Shown here one piece after another: positions 23,551 to 33,409 of a DNA stretch of 64,000 nt. The position numbers were made by a program, and so were the translations under genes. The stretch's first letter is position 1, and each line of letters begins with the position of its first letter. A model generated the notes under the pieces. The model worked only from the letters and a program-made list of their open reading frames with translations. It was not told where the DNA came from and did no database searches. Origin of the DNA: Allantophomopsis cytisporea (lineage: Eukaryota; Ascomycota; Leotiomycetes; Phacidiales; Phacidiaceae); contig CP103020.1 of the NCBI GenBank assembly GCA_024752435.1, positions 1,674,001-1,738,000 of the forward strand, given 5' to 3'.

Positions 23551-25386
23551 TTAGATAAAGGACTTCAGCGAGTCAGAAACCCCAGTGACATCTTCAAATA
23601 TATGCCAGTGACCAACACCGTCCAAAACGTCTACCGTGGCATCAGAGATCAACCTTCCATATTCCTCACAAACAGCAACCGACGCAACCTTATCCTCTGA
23701 ACCAGCAATGATAATCGTCTTAGCTTTGACCTTTGACACTTCCAATACCTTGTCCACACCACCCAACGCATAGCATCCTTTAGCATAACCCTCTGGATCC
23801 TGACCCAACAGACTCAATCGCACCGCTACGATACCAAGCGGGTTCTGCCTCTGGGACTTTGCAGATGTACCAGCTGATGCGATTGCATCAACGACGGCGG
23901 TCATTCCTTTCTCTTGGACGAGTTTCGCACGAGCCTTGGCGCCGTTCCTCCCTGCTTCTGGAAGCGGGGTTACTACTGGGCCAATGAGAATGAGTTTTGA
24001 GACTAATTCTGGGTGCTCGATTGCTATAGTCAGAGCTACAAGACATCCAAGACTATGTGCAACCACTGTTGCCCCTGCGATATTGAATTTAGATGCTAGG
24101 GCTACGAAATCAGCTGCATATGATGCAACAGAAATCGCAGAAGTTGCCAAGGTCGGAGAAAGACCATGACCCTCAAGGTCCAGGAAGTGAAGCGAATGGC
24201 TCTCGGTGAGATTGAGTGATGATACTAATGGGGTATAAAACTCTGAGGAGCCTCCTAGCCCGTGAATGAAGATCATAGGTGGCTTGCTGATATCTCCCAA
24301 TTGCCTGTAGAACAGTCGCTTCTCATTCACTTCAATGAGACCAGTGCCCCCAGGAGATTTGCTAGAATTACTAATTGGAATATGAGAAACTTTCGAGACT
24401 CGAGATACTGTGTAATTCTCAGAGTCTGGGCTCGCTATCTTGTTGTGAAGTGTGCCCAATCCGGATATAGTTACCGACACAGTATCTCCTGGCTTGAGAT
24501 AGATGGGAGGGTTTCTACCAATTCCTACACCGGCAGGGGTTCCTGTTGCTATCACATCTCCGGCTTGTATGGTTTGACCTTCTGAGATGGTTTTGATAAG
24601 GAATGGTACAGAGAATATCAAGTCATCAATTGTCGCCTCTTGTCTTTTCTCGCCATTGACATGGGTCTGAATATGTAGGTTCTTGGGAAGCTTGTTCGCT
24701 GGCACAGCAATAGGACCCTGGTTTCTGGTTCAATTACTGATGAGAGATATTTAGGAATTTGCGCTTACCATGGGGCAGAAAGTATCCGGGGATTTGCCAA
24801 TGAAGAACTGCTTGTGATCTCTTTGACGTTCTCGCGCAGTCATATCGTTGATAATAGTATATCCCCAAACGTAACCTGGTGCATCAGCTTCACTGATCTG
24901 AAAACCAGTCTTTCCAATGATAACTCCAATCTCGCCTTCAAAGTCCGCCGTTTCGGTGAATCCTGGATGAGGGTAGATATCCTCGCCATCTGCAATGATG
25001 CTCGTGAAACGCTTGGTGAAAATCACGGGATGCGTAGGCTGGTCGGCTTTATCGGACGAATCAAAACCAGAAGAATTGAATTCCTTGGCATGTTCTGCGT
25101 AATTCTTTCCAACAGCAAGAATATCCCTGCCATAGATTGGGGCAAGGAGTTTAACTGAACTCAACGCAATCTGATCATCTGATGGCTTGATCTGTGATTC
25201 TCCAACTTCAATTACTTGATAGAGGTTTGTGATAGGTGTCCCGGAAACAAAAAGCAACGGGGTGATTTGCGAACTTTGTAAGTCCAGATGACCAATTCGA
25301 GTATCTCCAGTTTCTTTCAATTGGTACGAAACATAGTTTGTTAGGACATTATGAGCGCCGTCAGCCGTAGTCCTAGGAGGAGCCAT
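23551..25386 (-). CDS. Fumarylacetoacetate-hydrolase domain fused to an alpha/beta-hydrolase
   Basis: Two exons (24769-25386 and 23551-24717, 51-nt intron) encode 594 aa. Residues about 75-305 are an FAH-family domain: GRDILAVGKNYAEHAKEF, metal ligands in DFEGEIGVIIG (about E150, E152) and INDMTARE (about D181), FIGKSPDTFCPMGP and GDVIATGTPAGVG. FAH enzymes cleave or decarboxylate acylpyruvates and oxaloacetate using Mg2+. After a linker, residues about 335-594 are an alpha/beta-hydrolase of the 3-oxoadipate enol-lactonase type: oxyanion-hole IFIHGLGGSS, nucleophile elbow VVAHSLGC (about Ser427), acid in AGSEDKVAS and catalytic His in GVGHWHIFE. The frame is continuous between the domains with no stop or splice signal, so the fusion is real unless the assembly is wrong. 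Two successive hydrolytic steps on one polypeptide suggest ring-cleavage or diketone degradation. The neighbouring transporter, amidohydrolase and carboxylase fit a catabolic cluster. Confidence 0.88.
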
Positions 25387-27073
25387 ATTGTGCTGGATTA
25401 TGAATTGGAAATGTACCACAAGAGCAAGTGAAATATTAACTGGTAAAGTATATTACTTGAAAGCTGTAGACAATGTATAAATATATATAAATTTGAATCG
25501 AGTTTCTTTGAGAGCTCCAATTGGTTGCGGCGGGTCCATGCGTTCTGACGTGCTATAGCATGAGACCCGCTTGAGCTAACCCGAGTAGCGTGACATACAA
25601 GGGTGGTTTCAAATACCGATGAGTGGGATTTGTCTTCGTCTTTCTGCCAATCACAAAATAATATTGCATATGAATGTAAAACCATGTCATGCTGGGAGTA
25701 CCCGAAGTCGTGGTCGATGCCAATGCCGCTCCTGTTCCCGCCATCCCCGCCTTCTCCGTCTTCTCCGCCTTCTCCGTTTTTTCTGTTGGACCCGCATTAC
25801 CTACCTCACCAGCCATATCCATGGAAGTTGAGGCCCCTGTAAATCGATCATCAGATTACGGACATGTTCGAAGTCATCTGGTATTGATATGCTATTTGTA
25901 ACACCAAAACTCCAGATCATCAGAGGGGCACAACATCACGAAGTATAAAAGTCCGTCGTCAAGCTAAAATAGGACGAAATCGCTTTGATTGAACCTAGAT
26001 CGTCGTTATTCTACTACTGCTGTCACATCAATTCAAAATACGTTTATGAGGTACTACAATGATTTAAGTTGTTCGCCGCCTAATGGTAACAGATCACGTA
26101 GACGGACGAGAGTAGGCTGCAGGGTCTCATGCAATCAGCTAAGATACATCCAAATTTTCCAGTTTGTGTCTGTGACGATATTTATGAATACCCAGAACTA
26201 CAAACTTCATGCTCCAAGAATGAGGCCCGTAATCCTTAGTACATGTAAAGTAGGTAATATGGGAAAGAGGCGAGTAGAAAGACTGAGAGGAAGATGCATT
26301 GAGCCAGTATATGCTGGCTGGACTGACAGCCCATACTAGTACTGCACACCTGGAAGCCTGTACGCATATAGCAAGAATACTCTTTAGGAAACTTAGTCGT
26401 GCGATGTTCTTTGCACGTATAATTGTATACCAGGTTTAAAAACGTCAACCTTAACTCACAAACATGATAAGCAGCATTGGCCTATCGACGATAAATTGAC
26501 GACGGCAGAAGTTGTTCGCCTACAAATCGCCGAGGACCATAGTGAAGATCAAGTATACCCCTCATAACTCATTCATTCATCGTTGCTCCGGAAATCTTTC
26601 ACTCCTCATCTTTTTCTTTCTTTTCTTTGCAGCTGGTGAACTCACAAAGTCCCACACTTCTTTCATGCACGGACATATTAGGTAACTTCTTGATCTACAC
26701 CTGTGGAGTTGATACCCGAGGAGTCTGCAGCGGCCAAGGTTCTGCTCAGAGTTATTGGTATTTTAGTGGGGTTATAAAACAATGTGTCGTACTTGAGTAG
26801 ATGATGTACCACCGGGCAGAAAAGTAGCTCTGAACTATCCACTTACGATGTTACAATGTCACAGCATTACTAATGTACATCTACCACATTAGAGCATGCC
26901 AATTTTAGTAGACAGCTTGAGTTAGACGCTCAGATTTAGCCCCAGAAACAGACGCTAGCTGCTCTGTTTAGTTTTCATGCATATTATCCATGCAAAGTTA
27001 CTCTATGGATGCAAGACAACTCTTACTTCTTCACCTCGCCGTGATCCGAACTCAAGAAATGAAGTGGGGAAAA
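25387..27073. other. Long spacer between FAH-hydrolase and amidohydrolase
   Basis: About 1.7 kb between divergently oriented genes, with no credible gene. Near 25735-25790 there is a pyrimidine-rich imperfect repeat based on CCTTCTCCG. Upstream of the FAH gene start a CCAATTGG palindrome (near 25518) is followed by adjacent CGG triplets. The rest is AT-rich. Confidence 0.5.
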
Positions 27074-27112
27074 CGGGAACGACGGAAATGACGGGGAAGG
27101 CGGAATAAGCGG
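27074..27112 (+). promoter_or_regulatory. Five CGG triplets in exact 9-bp register (candidate Zn2Cys6 operator)
   Basis: CGG occurs at 27074, 27083, 27092, 27101 and 27110, each separated by exactly six bases, all on the plus strand, within a purine-rich stretch. Zn2Cys6 regulators bind paired CGG half-sites, and CGG-N6-CGG direct repeats are the known arrangement for yeast Hap1. The array lies 343-381 bp upstream of the amidohydrolase ATG and 2.5 kb upstream of a Zn2Cys6 gene. The pattern is seen directly; operator function is inferred. Confidence 0.6.
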
Positions 27113-27454
27113 TATGGTTACACGTCTTACTCTTAGATCAACTATCTAATCATTGATCAGATATCGTACCGCACGGTTGCTACAACGTTTGGTCGACCTA
27201 TGAACAACTGCTAAGATGCACGGTATTTCGGGTAGAAGCGTAATAGGTGTCATGGCATACTGCGGGGTAGGCTAGGATATTGTTAGACCATATGGCGATC
27301 TTGTCATTAAGCTCTTTTTCTCATTGTCTCTAATAAGAAATCATTGAGATTCTTATAGGTTCATAGTCTCCTTATATGTTTCACCAGACTTGTCTCGATA
27401 TTCACGACCATCCATCTTATATTACCATAGCATATATCTTCCATACTGAAGATC

Positions 27455-29037
27455 ATGGCACCGGCAGTAACGAAGAATCCTGTCATATTCAATACATCTG
27501 ATGTTGAGTCCTCCAAAGGACAACCACGTAACATCACCTCTATTAACAGCATCAACTTTGACAAAGCTCTTACACCAAGAAAATATGAGATTCTTGGGAC
27601 TCACCCAGAGTCACGAATACTCTTTCTGGATGTCAATATCTTGGATTCAACTGGAAGGCAACCATTTCGAGGAGATGTCTTGATTGAGGGTGAGAGAATC
27701 ACTAAGGTTGGTCATGTTCCTGGTGTGGAAGAGCTCGAAAGAGATCATAGTATTCGAGTCTTTCATGGGAGGGGAAGGACGCTGATGAGTGGGCTTGGAG
27801 ACGCGCATACGCATTTGACTTGGAATGGCGGCGACTTACATAGACTTGGTGATCTTCCTATCGAAGAACACGTGCTATTGACTGCGAGAAGCGCTCAGTG
27901 CTACCTCGACTCTGGCTTTACCATGTGGGTTAATCCCAGTCTAAGAATAAAATGTCACAGCTGATGAGATGATAGGTGCTTTGGAGCAGCTTCCGCTAAA
28001 GATAGGCTCGATGTTGTAATCCGGGATGCTATCAATGCTGGAGATATTCCTGGACCAAGGTATCTTGCTAATGGCCAAGAGATTGCTGTGACAGATGGCG
28101 AGCTCGTATCTGGTATCACAGCCTTCGCTGATGGGCCTGAACAGATGAGAAAGATGGTCCACCACCACAAAGATCTTGGTGTCGATCAGATCAAGCTCTC
28201 GATGAGTGGCGAAGAAATAACCGAGATTCGGTCAGCGCAAGACTGCTATTTTTCGCACGAAGAAACGGCTGCTTCTGTTGATGAAGCCCACAAGCTTGGT
28301 CTAAGGCTTTGTGCTCACGCAAGAGCAAGGGATTCGGTGAAGATGTGTATCAAGCACGGTGTCGATGTGTTGTATCATGCATCTTACATTGACGATGAGG
28401 GAATGAATATGCTTGAAGCAAAGAAAGATAAACACATCGTTGCTCCTGCCCTTAACTGGCTCATAGCCACCAGTATGCCATGACCAACGACTATTTTTGC
28501 GTTCAATGCTAATTGGTATCAACAGTAAACGAATCAGAAGCATTTGGTTATTCGAAACAGAAGGCTGAGAAAGCGGGCTATCAGAGAGAGCTTGATGCAG
28601 CCATCATAGCTCTCCGAGAAATGCACCGACGTGGGATTGTTATCCTCCCTGGAGGAGACTATGGCTTTGCCTGGACTCCGCATGGGACCTATGCGAGGGA
28701 TCTTGAACACTTTGTAAAACTTCTTGGATTCACACCTATGGAATCCATCATCTCCGCTACTGCTGGTGTGGCCAAGCTCCTTATGCGAGAACACGAGCTT
28801 GGCAAGATTCAAGAGGGATTCTATGGTGATTGTATTCTTGTGGATGGCAATCCGCTAGAAGATGTCTCGGTGCTGCAGGACCATGACAAGCTTAATGTCA
28901 TTCTTATTAATGGTCGTGTTCATAAAGCTGGAAGGAGGGAGTATGTTGCACCTCCAGTCATGGGCCAGGACCACAATAGCCACAATATCGTGCCTGAATT
29001 TCCTGAGGTGCAGAAAAAGATGCAGAAGGATTATTAG
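27455..29037 (+). CDS. Metal-dependent amidohydrolase (imidazolonepropionase/prolidase-like)
   Basis: Three exons (27455-27924, 27976-28472, 28526-29037; introns 51 and 53 nt) encode 492 aa. The N-terminal beta-sandwich strand is RILFLDVNILDSTGRQPF with DVLIEGERITKVG. The metal-binding HxH of subtype III amidohydrolases is in GLGDAHTHLTWNG. The barrel continues with DSGFTMCFGAAS, a loop with HHHKDLGVDQIKLSMSG containing the lysine position (IKL), LRLCAHARA and VDVLYHASYIDDEG (the two later histidines), and the last acid in LPGGDYGFAWTPHGTYA. The C-terminal strand GFYGDCILVDGNPLEDVS completes the fold. Such enzymes hydrolyse amide or cyclic amide/ester bonds and include ochratoxinase-like and carboxypeptidase-like members. 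No signal peptide is visible, so it is probably cytosolic. The CGG array in its promoter suggests control by the adjacent regulator. Confidence 0.88.
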
Positions 29038-29576
29038 CGTAATCAATGCCTAGTTTCCCCTGAGAATACGATACCTAATGACATCAAGATCATTCTTGTC
29101 TATTCCTAGAGTATGATTTGAATGATAATACTATATGATCCTAACGGCATAAGACCAAGGTATTAGGGGTGTTGCTTTCAGCGACACTCTCTCTTAATAT
29201 CAATTAAGTAAATTACACAGTGTTTTCCGTTAAATTAGAATAACCACTCGCTCATGGCTGTGTACTTCTATCAAAGAGAATTAGAAAAAAATATGTATAT
29301 GTATATATGGGAAGGCGTCAGAATATTGACGTACGTATTGAGTGTACCATGAGGCCCAAGCTGACTGCGCAGGGTATTAAGGTGCCGGACAGTCCCGCTC
29401 CCGGTGCCCCGCACTATGCTAACGCATCCGGTAGGAGGATTTGTAAGGCGCACAGCTTAAAAGCATACCTTACCGCCATATAATACTTTCAATACACGAA
29501 ACACATCCTCATCACTGTAAATCATGAAACTACACTTCACTTTATGATACCGCATTTATAACACTATTATTAGTTT
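29038..29576. other. Promoter region of the Zn2Cys6 regulator
   Basis: About 540 bp, AT-rich, with two close CGG/CCG-containing words near 29380-29400 that do not form the 9-bp register seen upstream of the amidohydrolase. No gene seen. Confidence 0.5.
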
Positions 29577-31985
29577 ATGCAACCACGTCCACGTTCTTTC
29601 GGTCGCCCATCTAGGAATTTCAGAGGCACTCCGAGTGATTCGCAGTCATCAAAGAGCATGAACTCGTCAAGGCCATATCCATCGAGGCCCCTTAGAAGTG
29701 TCAGACAACCTGTCAGTTGTGAACCATGTCGCAAAAGAAAGATTCGATGCTCCAGAAGCAGCCCACCATGTGACGCTTGTCAGAGGCGGAGATGCGCAGA
29801 TAGCTGTACATATCAACAATATCGCCAATATGCACACTCTTCAAAATTTCCGCCTCCTACAGCATCTCATGAGGACCTTCTAAACCGTATTGCGATTTTG
29901 GAAGAGGAACTAGGAAAACAAAAGGAATGCGATGGCACACGATCGCTAGTGTCAAATCGTCCTTCAATTGTAGTCCCATCCTCGCAGAGTTGTAATCAGG
30001 AAGATCCTAGCATTCAACCGCCGAACAATGCGATTACTCCAGAAAGCAGTAGTGGCACTGGACCATTAGTAGATTCGCGATTTTCGCAGACTGAACACGT
30101 CAGTAATAACAGAGGGGGAGTTCTCACTTCATCGGCATCGGGCTTTGTGAAGTTTGAAAATCGATCTTCGCAATGGAGTTCTGTATTGAAGAATACAAGA
30201 ATATCAGGAAACTTATCATCATTGCATGAACCAGACAGTTCCGAGGCTACTTACTATGAAAACTTCCCCTTTGGAGGTAAGATGTCTAATAAGGAAGAGC
30301 TCGTCATGATATTACCACCTACCCAACAGTGCTCTCAATTGAAAGATAAATTCTTCAGCGTTTTCTCGCCGGTAAGAGCCTATCAACTGGATGGAGAGTA
30401 GATTTGAAAGAGCTGAAACCCACTAGTTACTTCATATTCTACATGATCCCACGTTTCATTCTGAATATGATCAATTCTTAGAAGATCCATCTACTGCTTC
30501 CTTATCATGGCTTGCAATACTCTTCACAATCCTGTCGCTTGCTGTCACGGCATTGAGCGATGATAATACCATACTTCGCGATCTTGGAAGAACACCGTCC
30601 CCATGTGAGAACATACGTCTGCTGAGTCGACGATATCGTGGAGCCGCCATGCAATGTTTGTCTGCCGAGGGCGTGTTCTTTGGCAAGCACACTATTCGGT
30701 CGTTGCAAGCTCTTATCATGCTAGGGTATGCAATGAGCCATGCTCAAGATCAAACTTGGATTCTTCTAGGTAAACACCACCTTTTATATACAATAGTCAG
30801 GTCCTTGTATTAATGCTGTGCCAGGCATGACATATCATGTAGCCATAAGACTTGGTTGCCATATAGATCCAAGCGAATTTAAGCTGAACCCTGTACAATG
30901 TGAAGAAAGGCGGAGATGTTGGGCATGGCTTTTGATGCTGTATACCATTCAAAATACTATGCTCGGAAACCAAAATTTGTCGATGCAGATCTCGAATACT
31001 GTACAGTTACCCCTCGATATGAATGACAGCGAAATCTCATGTGATGGAGTCTTTGAGGCACCTCCAGGGCCTACACAGATGACATATCTCCTACTAAAAT
31101 TCCGACTGTATAACTTGACAACCAAGATCTGTCAAAGGATATTTGGTGATGTCGAGCCTTGCCGAGAGGTGATCGAAGCACTTGATCAAGAAATATGTGC
31201 AGAACAAGAGTCTTGGGATAGACAGTATCAAGCCAATTCAGCAACTCATCCACTAGCTTTGTATCATACGGTTCATCTCAATATTCTTTATGGCTACTCA
31301 CACCAACTGTTCCTTTTACTACACCGCCCGTTCTTCGCGCAATCAATAATGGGTCTTGATATCCCCAACTCTTCTCAACTTCGATGCATAGCGTCAGCAG
31401 AGGCACTCCTTGATATTCACCGCATGCTCTGCGAAACCTCCGCTTTTGCACCTTATCGATGGTATACTGATGGGCTGGGGAGCTTTCATGCTTTCCATGC
31501 TGCGGCTGTTCTCGCTGTCGCCCTCCTTCAACCCAGTTATCAGTCCCATCATCAGAAATTTAGGAGCGCCCTTCAACAAGCATTACGTAGATTCCAGGAG
31601 CGTGCACAGAGGAGCGCAATTTGTGCTAAGGCGCATCGCATATTAAGCTCGCTCTTGTGAGTTACACATAATATTGGCAATTCAGAATACAAAAGAGCGC
31701 TGATCACTGATGGAACATAGGAAATTCCCCCCTTTGAGTCAGGACGAGAACACTTTACCATCGCCATCAGAAGCGTATTTACAGAATGGTTCAGAAGCCT
31801 CCTGGGCATCAGAATATCAAAGACAGATGGTTGCAGAGCAGCTCCAGGCTGAGCAGTGGATCAGCCCTTCTAATGTATCATGGGTTCGTGCTATACTGCT
31901 ATCTCTTGTATGCCACTGTATACACCCATGGGTGCTAACTTTTCTGCAGGACAATTGGGACATCTTGACTGATCAGATCACATAG
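29577..31985 (+). CDS. Zn2Cys6 binuclear-cluster transcription factor
   Basis: Exons 29577-30371, 30427-30769, 30825-31656, 31721-31883 and 31950-31985 give 722 aa. The DNA-binding domain is near the N-terminus: CEPCRKRKIRC, then CDACQRRRCADSC, i.e. Cys48-X2-Cys51-X6-Cys58-X6-Cys65-X2-Cys68-X8-Cys77, preceded by an Arg/Ser/Pro-rich tail. A linker-dimerisation segment follows (HEDLLNRIAILEEELGKQKE, a short coiled coil). The fungal-specific transcription-factor middle domain runs from about residue 270, with SLSWLAILFTILSLAV, GMTYHVAIRLGCHIDPSEF and the family motif EERRRCWAWLLMLY. It probably regulates neighbouring genes. The last intron (31884-31949, 66 nt) has normal donor, branch and acceptor but is also in frame, so retention would add 22 residues without a stop. 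Confidence 0.88.
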
Positions 31986-32040
31986 ATCCTCAGCACCCAA
32001 ATGGCATGCGGAGTGAATCTTTGCAATAATAGTATAACCT

Positions 32041-32089
32041 TAATCGGGAGAACTCCCTGTCTGCCCACAACAGGGAGTTCTCCCGATTA
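32041..32089. repeat. Perfect 20-bp inverted repeat with 9-nt loop
   Basis: The arm at 32041-32060 is exactly complementary to 32070-32089, with a 9-nt loop (32061-32069). It lies 56 bp after the stop of the Zn2Cys6 gene and 178 bp after the stop of the convergent alpha/beta-hydrolase, so it falls in both probable 3' UTRs. The stem contains GGGAG and CTCCC words that could also form smaller hairpins. It could be a foldback from a small mobile element, an RNA hairpin affecting 3' ends, or a DNA dyad. Confidence 0.9.
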
Positions 32090-32266
32090 TCTATCTACTG
32101 GACACGAATTAGATATTGTTGTGAATGGCATTGACTTTGCTTGATATTTCGGAAGGCTCCTATAAACAAGAGAAGCGATATCCAAAGAAAATGGAACAAG
32201 ATTTAGCGGGCACTATTATTGTGAGAGACTTTTGATTTAGTTGTTACGACATTACGTTTTTTCTTC

Positions 32267-33193
32267 TCATCCTCGCGTAGTATGTCCTTCGACAAAAGCA
32301 AGCACTTCCTTTACAAAACCCTCAGGGTTCTCTTCAGCCACCCAGTGAGATGCATTTTCCACTCCAACGTCGCCTTTTGAATTTCCATGAGCCTCAGCAA
32401 ACATCCGCCCAGCCCTCGGCTTGAACCTACTTCTCTCGCCGTTCAGCGCCAGCGCGGGCACCGAAACCTTTCCGCTACTCTCCCAGCGCTTTCTATTTTC
32501 TTCCGCATCAGTCTCGAAAGCTCTATATAATTCAAATCCGCACCTCATAGCTCCCGGTTTCTCAAATTGACTGACATAGAAGTCCACATCTTCTCTCGTA
32601 ATTGCAGACCCATTGTAACTGAGCTTATCGTAGAAATGGGTAAGATAGATGCGTTCCTTGCCGGCAACAAGCGCCTCAGGAAGATCGGGTACACTGTGGA
32701 AGATGAAGTGGAATAGGTCCACGGCGTTGGTGGTGCGATCCTCTACATAGACGGATGTTCCGGGCAGTGGGCATTCACCCCATATAACGCCGGCCAGAAG
32801 CTCCGGAAAATGCAATGCGAAAGAATAAGCTATCATGCCGCCAATATCATGCCCGAGAAGCCAGATTTGTTCGGTAATTTTTAGATGCAGGAGCAGGCGG
32901 CGAATGTCGTCTGCCATTTGGGACTTGGTGTACCCGCTCATTGGCTTCGATGACAAACCTGCACCGCGGTAGTCGGGAGCAATTACTCTGTAGCCAGCAT
33001 CTGATAGAGGCGTTATCACATGGCGGAATTGATAAGAAGTTTGTGGGAAGCCGTGTATGAGGCAAATTATGCCTTTTTGTGGTGTCCCTGATGGTGGTGG
33101 ACAGTCAATGTATGACAGTCGTAATGGTAAAGCGGCGTCACCTATATCGGCCATTCCGGTCTTCCATCTGGTGTTGTTGAATCCCTTAGACAT
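32267..33193 (-). CDS. Alpha/beta-hydrolase with Asp nucleophile (epoxide hydrolase/dehalogenase type)
   Basis: Single exon, 308 aa. The oxyanion HGxP motif is CLIHGFPQTSYQFR. The second conserved block is RVIAPDYRGAGLSSKP. The nucleophile elbow is LLGHDIGGMIAYSFA, with Asp where lipases have Ser; this marks epoxide hydrolases and haloacid dehalogenases. The lid carries FHFIFHSVPDLPEAL, which resembles the epoxide-hydrolase cap (FHxVPDLPE), and the catalytic His is in ENASHWVAEENPEGF. Epoxide hydrolase is favoured over fluoroacetate dehalogenase because the dehalogenase halide-pocket Trp-His pair is not seen. Soluble, with no targeting signal. It is convergent with the Zn2Cys6 gene. Its upstream region has three CRE-like half-sites. 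Confidence 0.85.
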   Translation of the reverse strand: MSKGFNNTRWKTGMADIGDAALPLRLSYIDCPPPSGTPQKGIICLIHGFPQTSYQFRHVITPLSDAGYRVIAPDYRGAGLSSKPMSGYTKSQMADDIRRLLLHLKITEQIWLLGHDIGGMIAYSFALHFPELLAGVIWGECPLPGTSVYVEDRTTNAVDLFHFIFHSVPDLPEALVAGKERIYLTHFYDKLSYNGSAITREDVDFYVSQFEKPGAMRCGFELYRAFETDAEENRKRWESSGKVSVPALALNGERSRFKPRAGRMFAEAHGNSKGDVGVENASHWVAEENPEGFVKEVLAFVEGHTTRG

Positions 33194-33339
33194 ATTGGGC
33201 TATCAAATATTGGGACAAGAATTTCTTATGATCAAAGATGTAGAAGAATGTCGTTGGTTGTATTCAACTTCCCTAGCCTTTAAATAAAGACGCTTGGTAG
33301 ATGATCATGGTCAGGTGATGGAGCGTCACCTCCTGTATC
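33194..33339. other. 5' region of the alpha/beta-hydrolase
   Basis: Short upstream region, presumably the 5' UTR and core promoter of the minus-strand hydrolase. No other element recognised. Confidence 0.4.
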
Positions 33340-33409
33340 ATCAACGTCATTTTCTGTATATCTACGTATCAACGTCATTTTCATTCTCCCATCAACTAAT
33401 CAACGTCAC
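33340..33409. promoter_or_regulatory. Three copies of ATCAACGTCA, CRE-like half-sites
   Basis: ATCAACGTCAT at 33340-33350 and 33368-33378, and ATCAACGTCAC at 33399-33409, are spaced 28 and 31 bp apart. Read on the minus strand (the direction of the downstream hydrolase) each is TGACGTTGAT. TGACGT is the CREB/ATF bZIP half-site. The copies lie 147-216 bp upstream of the ATG at 33193. The repeat is direct observation; regulator binding is inference. Confidence 0.55.
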
